Positions 21,982 to 30,134 of a stretch of DNA of 34,689 bases are shown piece after piece. Each line of letters opens with the position of its first letter. Position 1 is the stretch's first letter. Origin of the DNA: a virus; IMG/VR virus record IMGVR_UViG_3300048121_001972, positions 1-34,689 of that record; one strand, written 5' to 3'. The notes beneath the pieces were generated by a model that saw only the letters and a program-made list of their open reading frames with translations, searched no databases and was not told the DNA's origin. A program made the position numbers and the translations under genes.

Positions 21982-23150
21982 TATGCTCTACCTCCAACTT
22001 GATTTTGCATATTATATAAAAGTTCAGCACCTTTTGATCTTTCTTGTGCTCTACCTTTACCACCCATTAAACTTCCAAGTCCACGAACTGTTCTAGCATT
22101 TACTACAAACTCTCCATCAGACAACATAGCAGGAATATCATCAGAAGTTTCAGTGCCGGGTCCTTCGATCTCACCATTTTTTCTTGGAAAGCCACCTTCA
22201 GCTAAACTCATAAGTCCTCCATTCTTTACAAAGACTCTTGGATCTACTGGAGCATAACTAATAGGTGTGGGTTTATCAAAGCCACCTAACACCTTATCTG
22301 TAGTAATAGTTTCATACAAACCTTTAGGCATGGCTTCTTCATCAGTAGGTATTTCACTTTTAAGGTAATCACCACCAAGTTTTGTTATTAATGCTAATTG
22401 TAATGCTTTTTCAAAAGTTAAACCTTTTTTCATATTTTTACCAACTTCACCTTTTACTTGACTTTCAACAGATCCAGTTAAACCAAGTTTATCTGTGACT
22501 TTAGTTACAGCCTCACCTACTGATCCACCCTTAAAAGACATTTGACCACCAGAACCTAACACACCTTGTGTTGCTGTTGTTCTACCTGGTGCACCACCTG
22601 ATGCGATAGTATCTCCAAAAAGAAAAGAAGAAAAATCGGTAGCTGATGTTTTACCAGCTCCTGTTAAAAAACTTAAAGGTGTTCCTGCACCAAATTTTGC
22701 AACCTGACCAAGAGATCCAATACCAGGAGAAAAATATCCACTAGCTCCTGCACCTATATAATCTTTTACCCCATACTTTTGAGCTTCAGGTTCAAAAAAA
22801 GTAGCTCCTGCAGCAAGTAAGGGATTTCCTGTTAAAATACCAACTGCTTCACCAAGATACTTTTCTGAATCACCAGGTAAGATATCTTTAATAATTTTTC
22901 TAATACCTTTGATAAAAAACTCTGGAAGACCAGTTTTTGGATTAATAGAGTTTGCTTTACTACCAACTCTAAAACGAGAAGGTTCAAGTCCTATTTTTCT
23001 AAATTCTTTATATATAGCATCTTTTAAATCAGGGTTTAATTTAAGTAAATCAGAGGGAATGACCATTTCGTCTTCTGCCACGTGAGCCAAGAAGCTATCT
23101 TCATATCTACCTAATTTTGCTAATTTTTGTGCTTGTATTTTTTCAGTCAT
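21981..23150 (-). CDS. Virion protein with N- and C-terminal GEFVV-type motifs, 389 aa
   Basis: The N-terminus has DSFLAHVAEDEMVIP and the C-terminus GEIEGPGTETSDDIPAMLSD followed by GEFVVNA. Both patterns are common in large structural or tape-measure-like proteins of marine phages. The centre has hydrophobic Gly/Ala-rich helices (LGEAVGILTGNPLLAAGATF) that may span a membrane. ATG 23150 has AAGGGA upstream and a promoter about 25 bases before it, so this is the first gene of the 389-296-373-1159 operon. Probable ejection or internal virion protein; exact role unknown. Confidence 0.65.
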   Translation of the reverse strand: MTEKIQAQKLAKLGRYEDSFLAHVAEDEMVIPSDLLKLNPDLKDAIYKEFRKIGLEPSRFRVGSKANSINPKTGLPEFFIKGIRKIIKDILPGDSEKYLGEAVGILTGNPLLAAGATFFEPEAQKYGVKDYIGAGASGYFSPGIGSLGQVAKFGAGTPLSFLTGAGKTSATDFSSFLFGDTIASGGAPGRTTATQGVLGSGGQMSFKGGSVGEAVTKVTDKLGLTGSVESQVKGEVGKNMKKGLTFEKALQLALITKLGGDYLKSEIPTDEEAMPKGLYETITTDKVLGGFDKPTPISYAPVDPRVFVKNGGLMSLAEGGFPRKNGEIEGPGTETSDDIPAMLSDGEFVVNARTVRGLGSLMGGKGRAQERSKGAELLYNMQNQVGGRA

Positions 23151-23171
23151 TTAAGATCCCTTAATTATATA

Positions 23172-23200
23172 TTTATACCTAAAATTAAGGTATATTACAA
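23172..23200 (-). promoter_or_regulatory. Promoter of the ejection-protein operon, with palindrome
   Basis: On the minus strand TTGTAA (23195-23200), 17 bp, TATAAA (23172-23177). The spacer region coincides with a palindrome: TATACCT (23174-23180) and AGGTATA (23188-23194) around a 7-base AT centre. The palindrome lies between divergent genes (389 aa on minus, 99 aa on plus) and would suit a dimeric repressor. Confidence 0.6.
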
Positions 23201-23209
23201 AGAAAAATA

Positions 23210-23509
23210 ATGAAAGTAATTCGTAACTTCCAAGACTTTAAATTAACCGATTGCCCCTTAGTATTGGTTAAATGGCTTGATGCTCATGATGCTCTTGAGA
23301 CAGGATGGCATGAATGGGCAGACATTTTTCGTAAAGCAAAGCTAGCAGAATGTACCTCAGTAGGTTATTTATTTCATCAAGATGATCAAAAGATAGTATT
23401 AGTTGCCGATGAATGTGGCGAATTTGGATCTCGTATTACAGTTATACCAGGCAACTGGGTAGAAGATGTAGAGTTTTTAAAAAAAAGTAAGTCTAAGGGA
23501 TCTTCTTAA
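23210..23509 (+). CDS. Conserved-looking phage protein on the plus strand, 99 aa
   Basis: A compact alpha/beta protein with the stretches CPLVLVKWLDAHDA, GWHEWADIFRKAKLAECTSV and GYLFHQDDQKIVLVADEC. The order 'V.W.D......W......K......c.SVGyl..eD...ivl' recalls small phage proteins of unknown function that occur in many genomes. The ribosome site is weak. It lies opposite the structural genes, divergent from the 389-aa gene across a palindromic promoter, and converges on the methyltransferase gene with a 17-bp overlap. Its isolated orientation suggests separate timing or a regulatory role; this is inference. Confidence 0.7.
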   Translation: MKVIRNFQDFKLTDCPLVLVKWLDAHDALETGWHEWADIFRKAKLAECTSVGYLFHQDDQKIVLVADECGEFGSRITVIPGNWVEDVEFLKKSKSKGSS

Positions 23510-24092
23510 GCCATCTTTCAGGATCATTTGATTTATCGTGATACCACGTAGACTCTTTGCCCATCATAACAGCTAAATGTGCATTGCCTTTATAATATTC
23601 AGATAAGCCTTTTTTACATCCCATTTCTACTGATTGCATGTAATAATCATCACCAAACATTGTGCCGTCATCTTTAATTTTTGGTAACCAATTTAAAACA
23701 TCTTCTGTAACAGCCTCATATTTATGATCAGCATCAACCATAACTGCATCAAAATATTTATCATCAAACAACTTTACGGCTTCATCAGTACGCATTTTAT
23801 GTACTTTTGTAATCCATCCTTCTTGCACTAAATGACCGCAGTGATCAATAAACTTATCATAAAAAGATTCCATATGATCATGTTCACCTGATGTACCTTC
23901 AAAAGTATCTACAACATGAAATTCAAATTTTTTATTATGTTCCTTGAGCCGTGATGCAAGAAAGTTGGTGCTTTTTCCAAGCAAACATCCTAGTTCTATA
24001 AATTTACTTCCTTCGGGTAGTTTATGAGCAATCATCTCATACGTTTCCATATAATTAAAGTATCCTGGTATTTCAAACCATGGTTTTGACAT
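23493..24092 (-). CDS. Class I SAM-dependent methyltransferase, 199 aa
   Basis: AAAGGAG precedes ATG 24092. Motif I FIELGCLLGKST (31-42) is the SAM-binding loop. FHVVDTFEG gives the acidic ribose-binding end of strand 2, and VMVDADHKYEAV (117-128) plus DDGTMFGDDYY follow in the order of the Methyltransf_24/TylF-like group, which modifies sugars or small molecules, often beside glycosyltransferases. In a phage tail-gene neighbourhood it may methylate a sugar or protein on the virion, or modify host surface glycans; the substrate is unknown. The visible D120, D122 and H123 could bind a metal, as in metal-dependent members. Confidence 0.85.
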   Translation of the reverse strand: MSKPWFEIPGYFNYMETYEMIAHKLPEGSKFIELGCLLGKSTNFLASRLKEHNKKFEFHVVDTFEGTSGEHDHMESFYDKFIDHCGHLVQEGWITKVHKMRTDEAVKLFDDKYFDAVMVDADHKYEAVTEDVLNWLPKIKDDGTMFGDDYYMQSVEMGCKKGLSEYYKGNAHLAVMMGKESTWYHDKSNDPERWLKKIP

Positions 24093-24110
24093 TCTCTCTC
24101 CTTTTTTATT

Positions 24111-24362
24111 TTATTCTTTTATTACGGCACCTGTAAATAATTTTGGTGCAATAACATTTACGTCTCGTCTGATTTCACTATCAGTGGTGTCGGTGCTAGG
24201 ATCGGCAACGTCATTGTTTGCGTGATCCTCAGATTCATATTCGACACCTGTTCTTGTATTAGTAATAGTGGTTTCTACCTTACAGCTATAGACAGGAATT
24301 TGATTTCCCTCTGCGTCGTACTCATAGCGTAAGATGATTGGTTCATCTATAATCTTTGCCAT
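24111..24362 (-). CDS. Hypothetical protein in the tail region, 83 aa
   Basis: A beta-rich acidic small protein (IILRYEYDAEGNQIPVYSCK, then VETTITNTRTGVEYES) with a disordered Asp/Asn/Thr-rich centre. No Shine-Dalgarno is seen before ATG 24362. It may be a minor structural or chaperone-type protein by position between the methyltransferase and the DUF6065-like pair. No family recognised. Confidence 0.6.
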   Translation of the reverse strand: MAKIIDEPIILRYEYDAEGNQIPVYSCKVETTITNTRTGVEYESEDHANNDVADPSTDTTDSEIRRDVNVIAPKLFTGAVIKE

Positions 24363-24401
24363 GTTATAGTTTTATCTAGTAAAAACTACGAAATCAAGGG
24401 G

Positions 24402-25118
24402 TTATTTAAAGGACTTTTTCTTCCAAATCTTTGTTTTATAGTTATCTATAAAAGTAGAGAAAAACCCTAATGCTTTTTTATCATTAGTTTCTTGATCAGT
24501 TCTGTCTATATTTACACGTATTTCCCAAGATTCTCTTTTGAAAGGAATAACTAAAGCCATAGGAGAGCCTTGTTCTAGAGTATAAGATTCGTGTGCATTC
24601 TTTGTCCAATAAAAAGGAAAATGAACTTGAAATTTATAATCATCAGTATCAACAATTCCAGTTATTAAATCAAAGGGAAGATTTCTATTAAAAGGATTTA
24701 TAAAAAGACAGCTATATCCTTTAGGAGTGCTTATAGTCCAAGGATTCATAAATTTAAACACAGAATCGATTGTTCTTTTTGATGACCTCAAATCTGAACT
24801 TATTTGTTTTTCGTTATGTGAATTAACTCCTACACACTCTTTATCTATAAAGTCAGTAGGAATATTACTATTTATAGCAAACTCAGATGTATTTTTTTCT
24901 TTGTCATAATGATATCGAATGTCTGTGGGAAAGGGAATAATATATCCAGTGGTATAAGCATCTAAAAAAGGAATACATGATTTTATTGTTCCGTTAGAAA
25001 ATGTATCATCAATCCTACTTGTCATTTTTTTATAGGCTTCAGGTATAAAAAATTTAGCAGGTTTTGGATCAGGGATTAAACCTTTTAATATTGATTTAAA
25101 TTGTATTTTATTGGTCAA
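24402..25118 (-). CDS. DUF6065-like protein, copy A, 238 aa
   Basis: The core reads KFMNPWTISTPKGYSCLFI, NPFNR, then GIVDTDDYKFQVHFPFYW and LEQGSPMALVIPFKRESW. This order ('NPW.I.TP.GYS...P.NR...GiVDTD...v..P......GsP....iPfkR') resembles DUF6065, a beta-rich domain of unknown function. It is a paralogue of the gene at 25131-25814. The frame opens at a TTG (25118), directly after an in-frame stop and without a ribosome site; no ATG is available near the N-terminus. The fold may be a double-stranded beta-helix, like the neighbouring oxygenases, but no metal ligands are evident. Confidence 0.65.
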   Translation of the reverse strand: MTNKIQFKSILKGLIPDPKPAKFFIPEAYKKMTSRIDDTFSNGTIKSCIPFLDAYTTGYIIPFPTDIRYHYDKEKNTSEFAINSNIPTDFIDKECVGVNSHNEKQISSDLRSSKRTIDSVFKFMNPWTISTPKGYSCLFINPFNRNLPFDLITGIVDTDDYKFQVHFPFYWTKNAHESYTLEQGSPMALVIPFKRESWEIRVNIDRTDQETNDKKALGFFSTFIDNYKTKIWKKKSFK

Positions 25119-25130
25119 TATTTATTACTT

Positions 25131-25814
25131 TTATTTAAAACTATATTTATATTTAAATTTATTATAACGCCTCAATATACCTAAGACTTCGGATTCAGAA
25201 GATTTTTCAGGATCATTTAAACTTTCTTTTTGAAACTCTAGTTTAAAACTACCCGTCTTTATTGGAAAAAATTGAAACAAAGGTGTTCCTGCTGGAATTA
25301 CATATGACCCATCTTTTTTGGTTAGTTTTAAAAAAATATGCATTCCAGGCATCCAACTAGATTCACTTAATCCTTCAGAAGACTCAAAAATGTCATCGTT
25401 TCTAAAAGGCACTTTATTAATAATTATTTTTGTATCAGGGGTAGTTTTAATATACCATGGATTCTCAATTTTTACCCAGCCTCCACACCAATGAGAGTTT
25501 TCATTTGTCTTCTTTATTGTTGGTTTGTTCCAAATATCTGAGTTTAAAGGCATGCGGGCATGAGTTCCGAAACTCACTATTTCTCCATTACGGATATCAA
25601 AGTACATATCACACCAACTAGGCACTATGTAGCCATAAGAGATTATATCCATAATACCAGGACAACGTTTTGGATGAGCTTCTAGTTTAGGAGTCTTAAT
25701 ATCTAAATCAAATTTTTTAATTAGATCTTCTTTACGTTTATTTGCGGGGTAAATAGGGAACCATTTTTCGACTATAGGGTGCTCGCAACTAATTTTAATA
25801 GGTGTTTCGAACAC
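25131..25814 (-). CDS. DUF6065-like protein, copy B, 227 aa
   Basis: A diverged tandem copy of the next gene: CPGIMDIISYGYIVPSWCDM corresponds to the 'C.P.LDAY..GYIIPFP.D' segment of copy A, KIENPWYIKTTPDTKIII to its 'NPW.I.TP', and VIPAGTPLFQFFPIK to its 'GSPMALVIPFK'. The start is GTG, overlapping the stop of the 118-aa gene as TAGTG. The function is unknown. Two copies side by side suggest a duplication followed by divergence, perhaps to bind two ligands or form a heteromer. Confidence 0.7.
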   Translation of the reverse strand: MFETPIKISCEHPIVEKWFPIYPANKRKEDLIKKFDLDIKTPKLEAHPKRCPGIMDIISYGYIVPSWCDMYFDIRNGEIVSFGTHARMPLNSDIWNKPTIKKTNENSHWCGGWVKIENPWYIKTTPDTKIIINKVPFRNDDIFESSEGLSESSWMPGMHIFLKLTKKDGSYVIPAGTPLFQFFPIKTGSFKLEFQKESLNDPEKSSESEVLGILRRYNKFKYKYSFK

Positions 25815-26170
25815 TATTGTTGTTGTTTGATCTCTAAAACAGAAGCTTTGATGACTAAATCATTGGCACTACTAGAGGTTACAATTAAGCTATCGCCACC
25901 TTCAAAAACAAAGGTTCCGTTGATAATGGTCGTAGCTTGATGAGCCACAGCTACGTTATTAATTTCAAAATCAGTGCTTCCATCATTGTAAGTAAGCACG
26001 GCATCTACAGTTCCAGAACCTGCTTGATTATGTAAAACAATAGTTTTTACCATAAAGGTAGTCACAGGGGTAGGAGGAGTTGCTGCCACATTGGCTAGTG
26101 GTACTGTAAACAATGTATTGGCACCTGTGTTAGCGGGAGAAAGTGCAAAGGATCTAAATCTATCAGCCAT
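25814..26170 (-). CDS. Small beta-rich structural protein, 118 aa
   Basis: Ala/Thr/Val-rich with alternating strands (TTFMVKTIVLHNQAGSGTVD, DAVLTYNDGSTDFEINNVAV, GTFVFEGGDSLIVTSSSAND), as in immunoglobulin-like or jelly-roll decoration proteins of tails and capsids. It starts by TAATG coupling to the 62-aa gene and ends by TAGTG coupling to copy B of the DUF6065-like pair. Probably a virion component; this is inferred from composition and context. Confidence 0.65.
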   Translation of the reverse strand: MADRFRSFALSPANTGANTLFTVPLANVAATPPTPVTTFMVKTIVLHNQAGSGTVDAVLTYNDGSTDFEINNVAVAHQATTIINGTFVFEGGDSLIVTSSSANDLVIKASVLEIKQQQ

Positions 26171-26358
26171 TAGTCAGTCGTTGTGCCTCCTGTTGCAAAG
26201 TATACTGCTCTTCGAAATGATTCTTCTAAAGTATCTTCTGTGTACTGAGTATTTAATTGTTGTATTAGTTCTTCTAATTGTCTGATCAATTCAGCCGCCT
26301 GTTGAGCATCATACTCAGGTCTTGGATCAGGAAATCTTTGTAGTGTTAGTTTTGCCAT
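26170..26358 (-). CDS. Small coiled-coil protein, 62 aa
   Basis: A short basic start (AKLTLQRFPDPRPEYDAQQA) followed by a heptad-patterned helix (AAELIRQLEELIQQLNTQY) and a Gly/Thr tail. It could form a dimer or trimer within the tail. No clear Shine-Dalgarno; it is coupled to the next gene by TAATG. No family recognised. Confidence 0.6.
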   Translation of the reverse strand: MAKLTLQRFPDPRPEYDAQQAAELIRQLEELIQQLNTQYTEDTLEESFRRAVYFATGGTTTD

Positions 26359-26362
26359 ATTT

Positions 26363-26893
26363 CTATTGTATACTAAAATTGCAAGAAAGTACTATTCTTT
26401 CCTCATCTTGATTAGGACCTACATAGTGTGGTAAAGACCCAGAAAAAATAACAAATTTTGATTCTTCTGCGTCTACTGGAATTCCTTTTGTTGGAATATA
26501 AGGAAAACCTGGAGCCATAAAAACAGTTTCAGAAGAATCTTTAGTGCACTGTATATAGAAAATTAAAGAATAGTCATTCACTCCACAGTTATGAACATGC
26601 GTTTCATGAAAATCATTTTTTCTATAAGCTTGAATCCATGATCCCTGCATATCAAATGTTTTCTTTTTCATAATATGCTCTGTAAAAATTTTGATATACT
26701 TGTATACGTGATTTTTTAAATCAACAAGTTTCTCATCTTTTAATATTTCTGGATTATCAAAATATGTTGTAAGCATTTCCCCGCTCACAAAAGAAAAACC
26801 TTTTATAAAATCTATTGTTGTTTTTTTATTAAATTCAGAAGGTATTTCGTAAATTGAAGTGACAAAGTTATGTCTTTTTATTTCTATTTCCAT
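26363..26893 (-). CDS. 2OG-Fe(II) oxygenase-like protein 1 (HxH type), 176 aa
   Basis: The C-terminal half has the pattern of the 2OG-FeII_Oxy_5 group: WIQAYRKNDFHETHVHN (candidate ligands H99/H101), a strand SLIFYIQC, then FSGSLPHYVGP (H156) and ERIVLSCNFSI (R166, which would bind 2-oxoglutarate). Enzymes of this superfamily hydroxylate proteins, sugars or nucleobases. The usual HxD ligand pair reads HxH here. AAGGAG lies unusually far (17 bases) from ATG 26893. It is separated from the other five oxygenase genes by the gp10-like hub or further genes. Confidence 0.7.
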   Translation of the reverse strand: MEIEIKRHNFVTSIYEIPSEFNKKTTIDFIKGFSFVSGEMLTTYFDNPEILKDEKLVDLKNHVYKYIKIFTEHIMKKKTFDMQGSWIQAYRKNDFHETHVHNCGVNDYSLIFYIQCTKDSSETVFMAPGFPYIPTKGIPVDAEESKFVIFSGSLPHYVGPNQDEERIVLSCNFSIQ

Positions 26894-26925
26894 CTATGTT
26901 TAATTTATCTCTCCTTAATAAGTCT

Positions 26926-28755
26926 TTATCTTCTACCGTCAGGCTGTACATCAAAACGTTGTGTACCCAATCTCCATGCAGTTCCTGCAGTGTTTGAAAC
27001 AACATTGACTGTGAATTCTCTACCTCTACCTCGTAAACTCACAAACTCTGTAGTATCACTGAATGTTGTAGTTTTGGTAACGCTTTGTGTGTTGTTAGGG
27101 TAGTATTTAAATTCTAAATCCATATTTAAAACACCTGATTGGTTTTGTATATCAGGTATTAATTTCTGTACAAAAAGTATATCATTTCCTTCCCCTATTT
27201 CAACAGATCCAGATTTTACAAAAGCGGTCATTGCTTGGCCATCAGCGTCATTACCAGCTTCGTGTAGATACAATTGAGATGCTCCATTAGTCAAACCTAA
27301 TATTGTTTCATTATTGGCTGTTATAGTGGCATCGTATTCTGTTCCCACAGGATTATCATAAACTTCTCTATCAATCCAAGCTGTGCGGGAGAGAGTCCCT
27401 GTCCACCAAGTTTGCTCTAAATAATTATAAGCCACAACAGCGTTTATTTGATTAGATCCTTCTCTAGCATAAAACCAAAGTATTTCATTAAATTCACCAT
27501 TATGCCCTGCAAAAGCATTTTCGGATCCTGTCTGATTAATATTATCAAAAACAAATTGTTCTACGGTGCAAGGAAGTTTTTTCACAGTACCATCAAAAAG
27601 ATAAAAAGAATCTTGAGACATCCAGTAAGAAACACCATTTAAATCAACGCCCGCATGTTGTCCAATAATCCCACAGTTTTGACCTAGTTGTCTAAGACCA
27701 AAAGTAAATGGCGGACCAATAAATTGCATTGAGTGCAATGAAGTGTCAGTCCAAACAAGTATCTGTCCTCTAGAACGTTCAGCTGCCACGATTCGTGATC
27801 CGTCAGCAATACGTAATGAGCCTGCAGTATTTTCTGCTGTGGGTTGATATGTAGTAATATTTTCTTGATCTGAAAATCTTATTAACAAGTCATCTTGACT
27901 TGTTACATCTCCAACTACACTTTCTGTCCCCATAATTAATAAATGTCGGTCAGGAGTAGAAATTAAACTTAATCGTGAAGCAGTTGGAGCATTTGTAATA
28001 GCGGCTGCTCTTGTAGAGAGTCCAACAGAGGTATCCCATTTAAAAGTCCCTCCGTTTAAAACAGTTGCAATAAGATCCTCTCCAAAATTATCTAAGGACC
28101 ACTGTCTAGCAGCAAGAGTTACGTTGGATGCTGTTGAAGGACTTCCCCAACCACCTGCGCTCCATTCGTCTGTTCCATAACCATAAGCAAGAAGAGAAAA
28201 TTCGGGACCAGGATTAATTTGATAATTAGCGTTACCTGTTCCTCCACCACCTGCGGTGGAGCCAGAGGCAGTGCTTGTATGGGTAACTACATATGCACTT
28301 GTATTAACAATCGAGGTGACTTCAAATTCATTGTTCATATTCAATCCGTCTATAGCGGAAAAAGAATCAAACGTTACAAAACTACCTTGAATACATCCGT
28401 GACCTGAGTCAGTCACCAAGACAGAAGTAGTAGCATTCGTGGTGAAAGGATTAGTTAAAGAAGTTGGTCCTCTTCTAATAGGTGTAATATCATAAGCTAG
28501 TCCCTCTTGAATAACATAAAGTTTTCTATCAGTGCCTACTGCATTAAATCTTGTGCCGTCTAAAGATACCCAGGCGTGTTGATCACGCACCACTCCTACA
28601 ATGGTGGAAATGATGAACTTTTCCCAACCTTTTATTTTTTGAGGTAATCCTTGAAAAAAGCGTACATTATCACTGTCTGTCCATCTATTTTCACCTGTAT
28701 AGTCGGTTACTTCTTTATTGATACCTGGAGCTGGTCTAAAATTAACTAGGGGCAT
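26926..28755 (-). CDS. P22 gp10-like tail hub/DNA-stabilisation protein, 609 aa
   Basis: N-terminus MPLVNFRPAPGINKEVTDYT followed by DNVRFFQGLPQKIKGWEKF, then many repeated beta blades with aromatic and Gly residues (GRSRGQILVWTDTSLHSMQF-like segments) and a C-terminus RLGTQRFDVQPDGRR. This is the pattern of the 'packaged DNA stabilisation' or tail hub protein of P22-like podoviruses, which closes the portal and joins the tail machine. The ending FDVxPDGRR is one I associate with marine phages. No Shine-Dalgarno is seen; a candidate promoter lies directly upstream. Confidence 0.8.
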   Translation of the reverse strand: MPLVNFRPAPGINKEVTDYTGENRWTDSDNVRFFQGLPQKIKGWEKFIISTIVGVVRDQHAWVSLDGTRFNAVGTDRKLYVIQEGLAYDITPIRRGPTSLTNPFTTNATTSVLVTDSGHGCIQGSFVTFDSFSAIDGLNMNNEFEVTSIVNTSAYVVTHTSTASGSTAGGGGTGNANYQINPGPEFSLLAYGYGTDEWSAGGWGSPSTASNVTLAARQWSLDNFGEDLIATVLNGGTFKWDTSVGLSTRAAAITNAPTASRLSLISTPDRHLLIMGTESVVGDVTSQDDLLIRFSDQENITTYQPTAENTAGSLRIADGSRIVAAERSRGQILVWTDTSLHSMQFIGPPFTFGLRQLGQNCGIIGQHAGVDLNGVSYWMSQDSFYLFDGTVKKLPCTVEQFVFDNINQTGSENAFAGHNGEFNEILWFYAREGSNQINAVVAYNYLEQTWWTGTLSRTAWIDREVYDNPVGTEYDATITANNETILGLTNGASQLYLHEAGNDADGQAMTAFVKSGSVEIGEGNDILFVQKLIPDIQNQSGVLNMDLEFKYYPNNTQSVTKTTTFSDTTEFVSLRGRGREFTVNVVSNTAGTAWRLGTQRFDVQPDGRR

Positions 28756-28761
28756 ATCGTC

Positions 28762-28789
28762 AATATACTATTGATTGAAAGTAATTCAA
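28762..28789 (-). promoter_or_regulatory. Candidate promoter before the tail hub gene
   Basis: TTGAAT (28784-28789), 16 bp, TATATT (28762-28767) on the minus strand. The transcription start would fall at or next to the ATG at 28755, giving a leaderless or near-leaderless mRNA, which fits the missing Shine-Dalgarno. It sits in the 41-bp gap after oxygenase 2. Confidence 0.4.
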
Positions 28790-28796
28790 TAGAGTT

Positions 28797-29306
28797 TTAA
28801 GAAGCTATTGCTTGAAAATTAAAAGCTAGTGTGATTCTTTGATGATCTTTACCTCCACAAGGGCTAACAGAATGAGGCATTAATCCCCTGAAGAAAACCA
28901 TACGTCTTTCTACTGGTACAAAATTAAAATCTTCAGTTATCATTGCAGGAACTAAATGAGAAAAATTTGTAGTTGCTTTGTCACAACAAACTTTGTGGTA
29001 ATAAATTACTGACCACTCTTCAAGACCATGAATATGAACTCTATTAAAATCATTACCTGAATTAATATTTAACCAAAAAGTATTTAATTGTGCCTTGAGG
29101 CCTATGGTTGCAAAACCATCAACGGCAAATTTTATTAAATTACTAAAACCAAAAGTAATAGAGTTGCTTTGATAGCCTCCTTCATTACTAAGTTGCCTTC
29201 CTTTATCGAAAGTTAAAATATGTTCTATGTGTGATTGTATGGTATCTGCATCACCTTTGTAATCATTGTAAAAAATTGATTCTTTATAAATTACTTGTTC
29301 AATCAT
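28797..29306 (-). CDS. 2OG-Fe(II) oxygenase-like protein 2 (HxH type), 169 aa
   Basis: Same type as protein 1: INSGNDFNRVHIHGLEEWSV holds the candidate HxH ligands, then VIYYHKVCC, FFRGLMPHSVSP with the distal His, and HQRITLAFNFQ with the 2-oxoglutarate Arg. I start it at ATG 29306 (MIEQVIYK); a TTG at 29327 would add seven residues. It lies between the glycosyltransferase and the hub gene. Likely a hydroxylase of a virion or host component; the substrate is not readable. Proteins 1 and 2 are more like each other than like the four HxD-type neighbours. Confidence 0.72.
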   Translation of the reverse strand: MIEQVIYKESIFYNDYKGDADTIQSHIEHILTFDKGRQLSNEGGYQSNSITFGFSNLIKFAVDGFATIGLKAQLNTFWLNINSGNDFNRVHIHGLEEWSVIYYHKVCCDKATTNFSHLVPAMITEDFNFVPVERRMVFFRGLMPHSVSPCGGKDHQRITLAFNFQAIAS

Positions 29307-29330
29307 ACTTTTAGATAAACATTTCAAAGT

Positions 29331-30134
29331 TTAGTTTGTTTTTTTAGCAAACAAAGATCCTACATGACCCTTGAAAGCTCTATTACCAAAGTGTGTTAGA
29401 GGCATAGCTATATCAGCCCATATATCTCCACCACATTCCTGCCATAATCTAGAGAAATAGTAGTCCTCTGATAAATATCTTCTAGTACCGTTTGTTTCAT
29501 AAATTCCTGCACAAAATAAATCATAGCAGTTATCAGAGCTAAAAGATTTACCATTGATGATTTGATCAGAAGTATATTTGCGTTCTGGGAATTTCTTCAT
29601 CATAGTCCTAAATACTTCTCTTTTGACAAGCATCATCCCTGTAGCTGCCTCTTGTACCTTACAGAAACCATCTTCCATTTTAACATTCTTTGGATCATCA
29701 AAGTTAAGGTTATATCCAAGACTTTTAACTTCAAGTTCCTCAGGAGTAGCATTCGGATTTTCTTTTAAAATGCCTGGTATTTTCTCTAAGTGAAGGTGTT
29801 TTCTTGGATAGATACCACATACAACATCTTTATCAAAAGCAAGCATACGTTCAATGTTTTGAGATTGAAAACCTATATCAGAATCAATGAATAATAAATG
29901 TGTAGCAATGTAATCTGTTTGATCCATCATCATAGAAACACAAGTATTTCTTGCTCTGGTAATTAAACTTTCATTGCCCATTGTTTGAACACGCATTCCA
30001 ACGCCTTTTGCCATTGACCACTGCTGTAGCTGCAATAACCCGTGCATTGTATTTTCTGTTAACATACCACCATACATAGGCATGCCTAAAAATATCTTAA
30101 ATTTCTTGTCTTTTAGTTCTTCTGGTTTAATCAT
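29331..30134 (-). CDS. Glycosyltransferase, GT-A fold, 267 aa
   Basis: TAGGAG precedes ATG 30134. N-terminal KIFLGMPMYGG is the first strand of a Rossmann-like nucleotide-sugar fold; LITRARNTCVSMMM and HLLFIDSDIGFQ follow, with D84 and D86 as the DxD metal site that binds the nucleotide-sugar. Later come DVVCGIYPRK, AATGMMLVKREVF and LSEDYYFSRLW (acceptor-side acids E/D). Phages use such enzymes to decorate virion proteins, DNA or host glycans. It is embedded among four oxygenase genes, so glycosylation of a hydroxylated residue is a tempting model, but is inference. Confidence 0.85.
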   Translation of the reverse strand: MIKPEELKDKKFKIFLGMPMYGGMLTENTMHGLLQLQQWSMAKGVGMRVQTMGNESLITRARNTCVSMMMDQTDYIATHLLFIDSDIGFQSQNIERMLAFDKDVVCGIYPRKHLHLEKIPGILKENPNATPEELEVKSLGYNLNFDDPKNVKMEDGFCKVQEAATGMMLVKREVFRTMMKKFPERKYTSDQIINGKSFSSDNCYDLFCAGIYETNGTRRYLSEDYYFSRLWQECGGDIWADIAMPLTHFGNRAFKGHVGSLFAKKTN

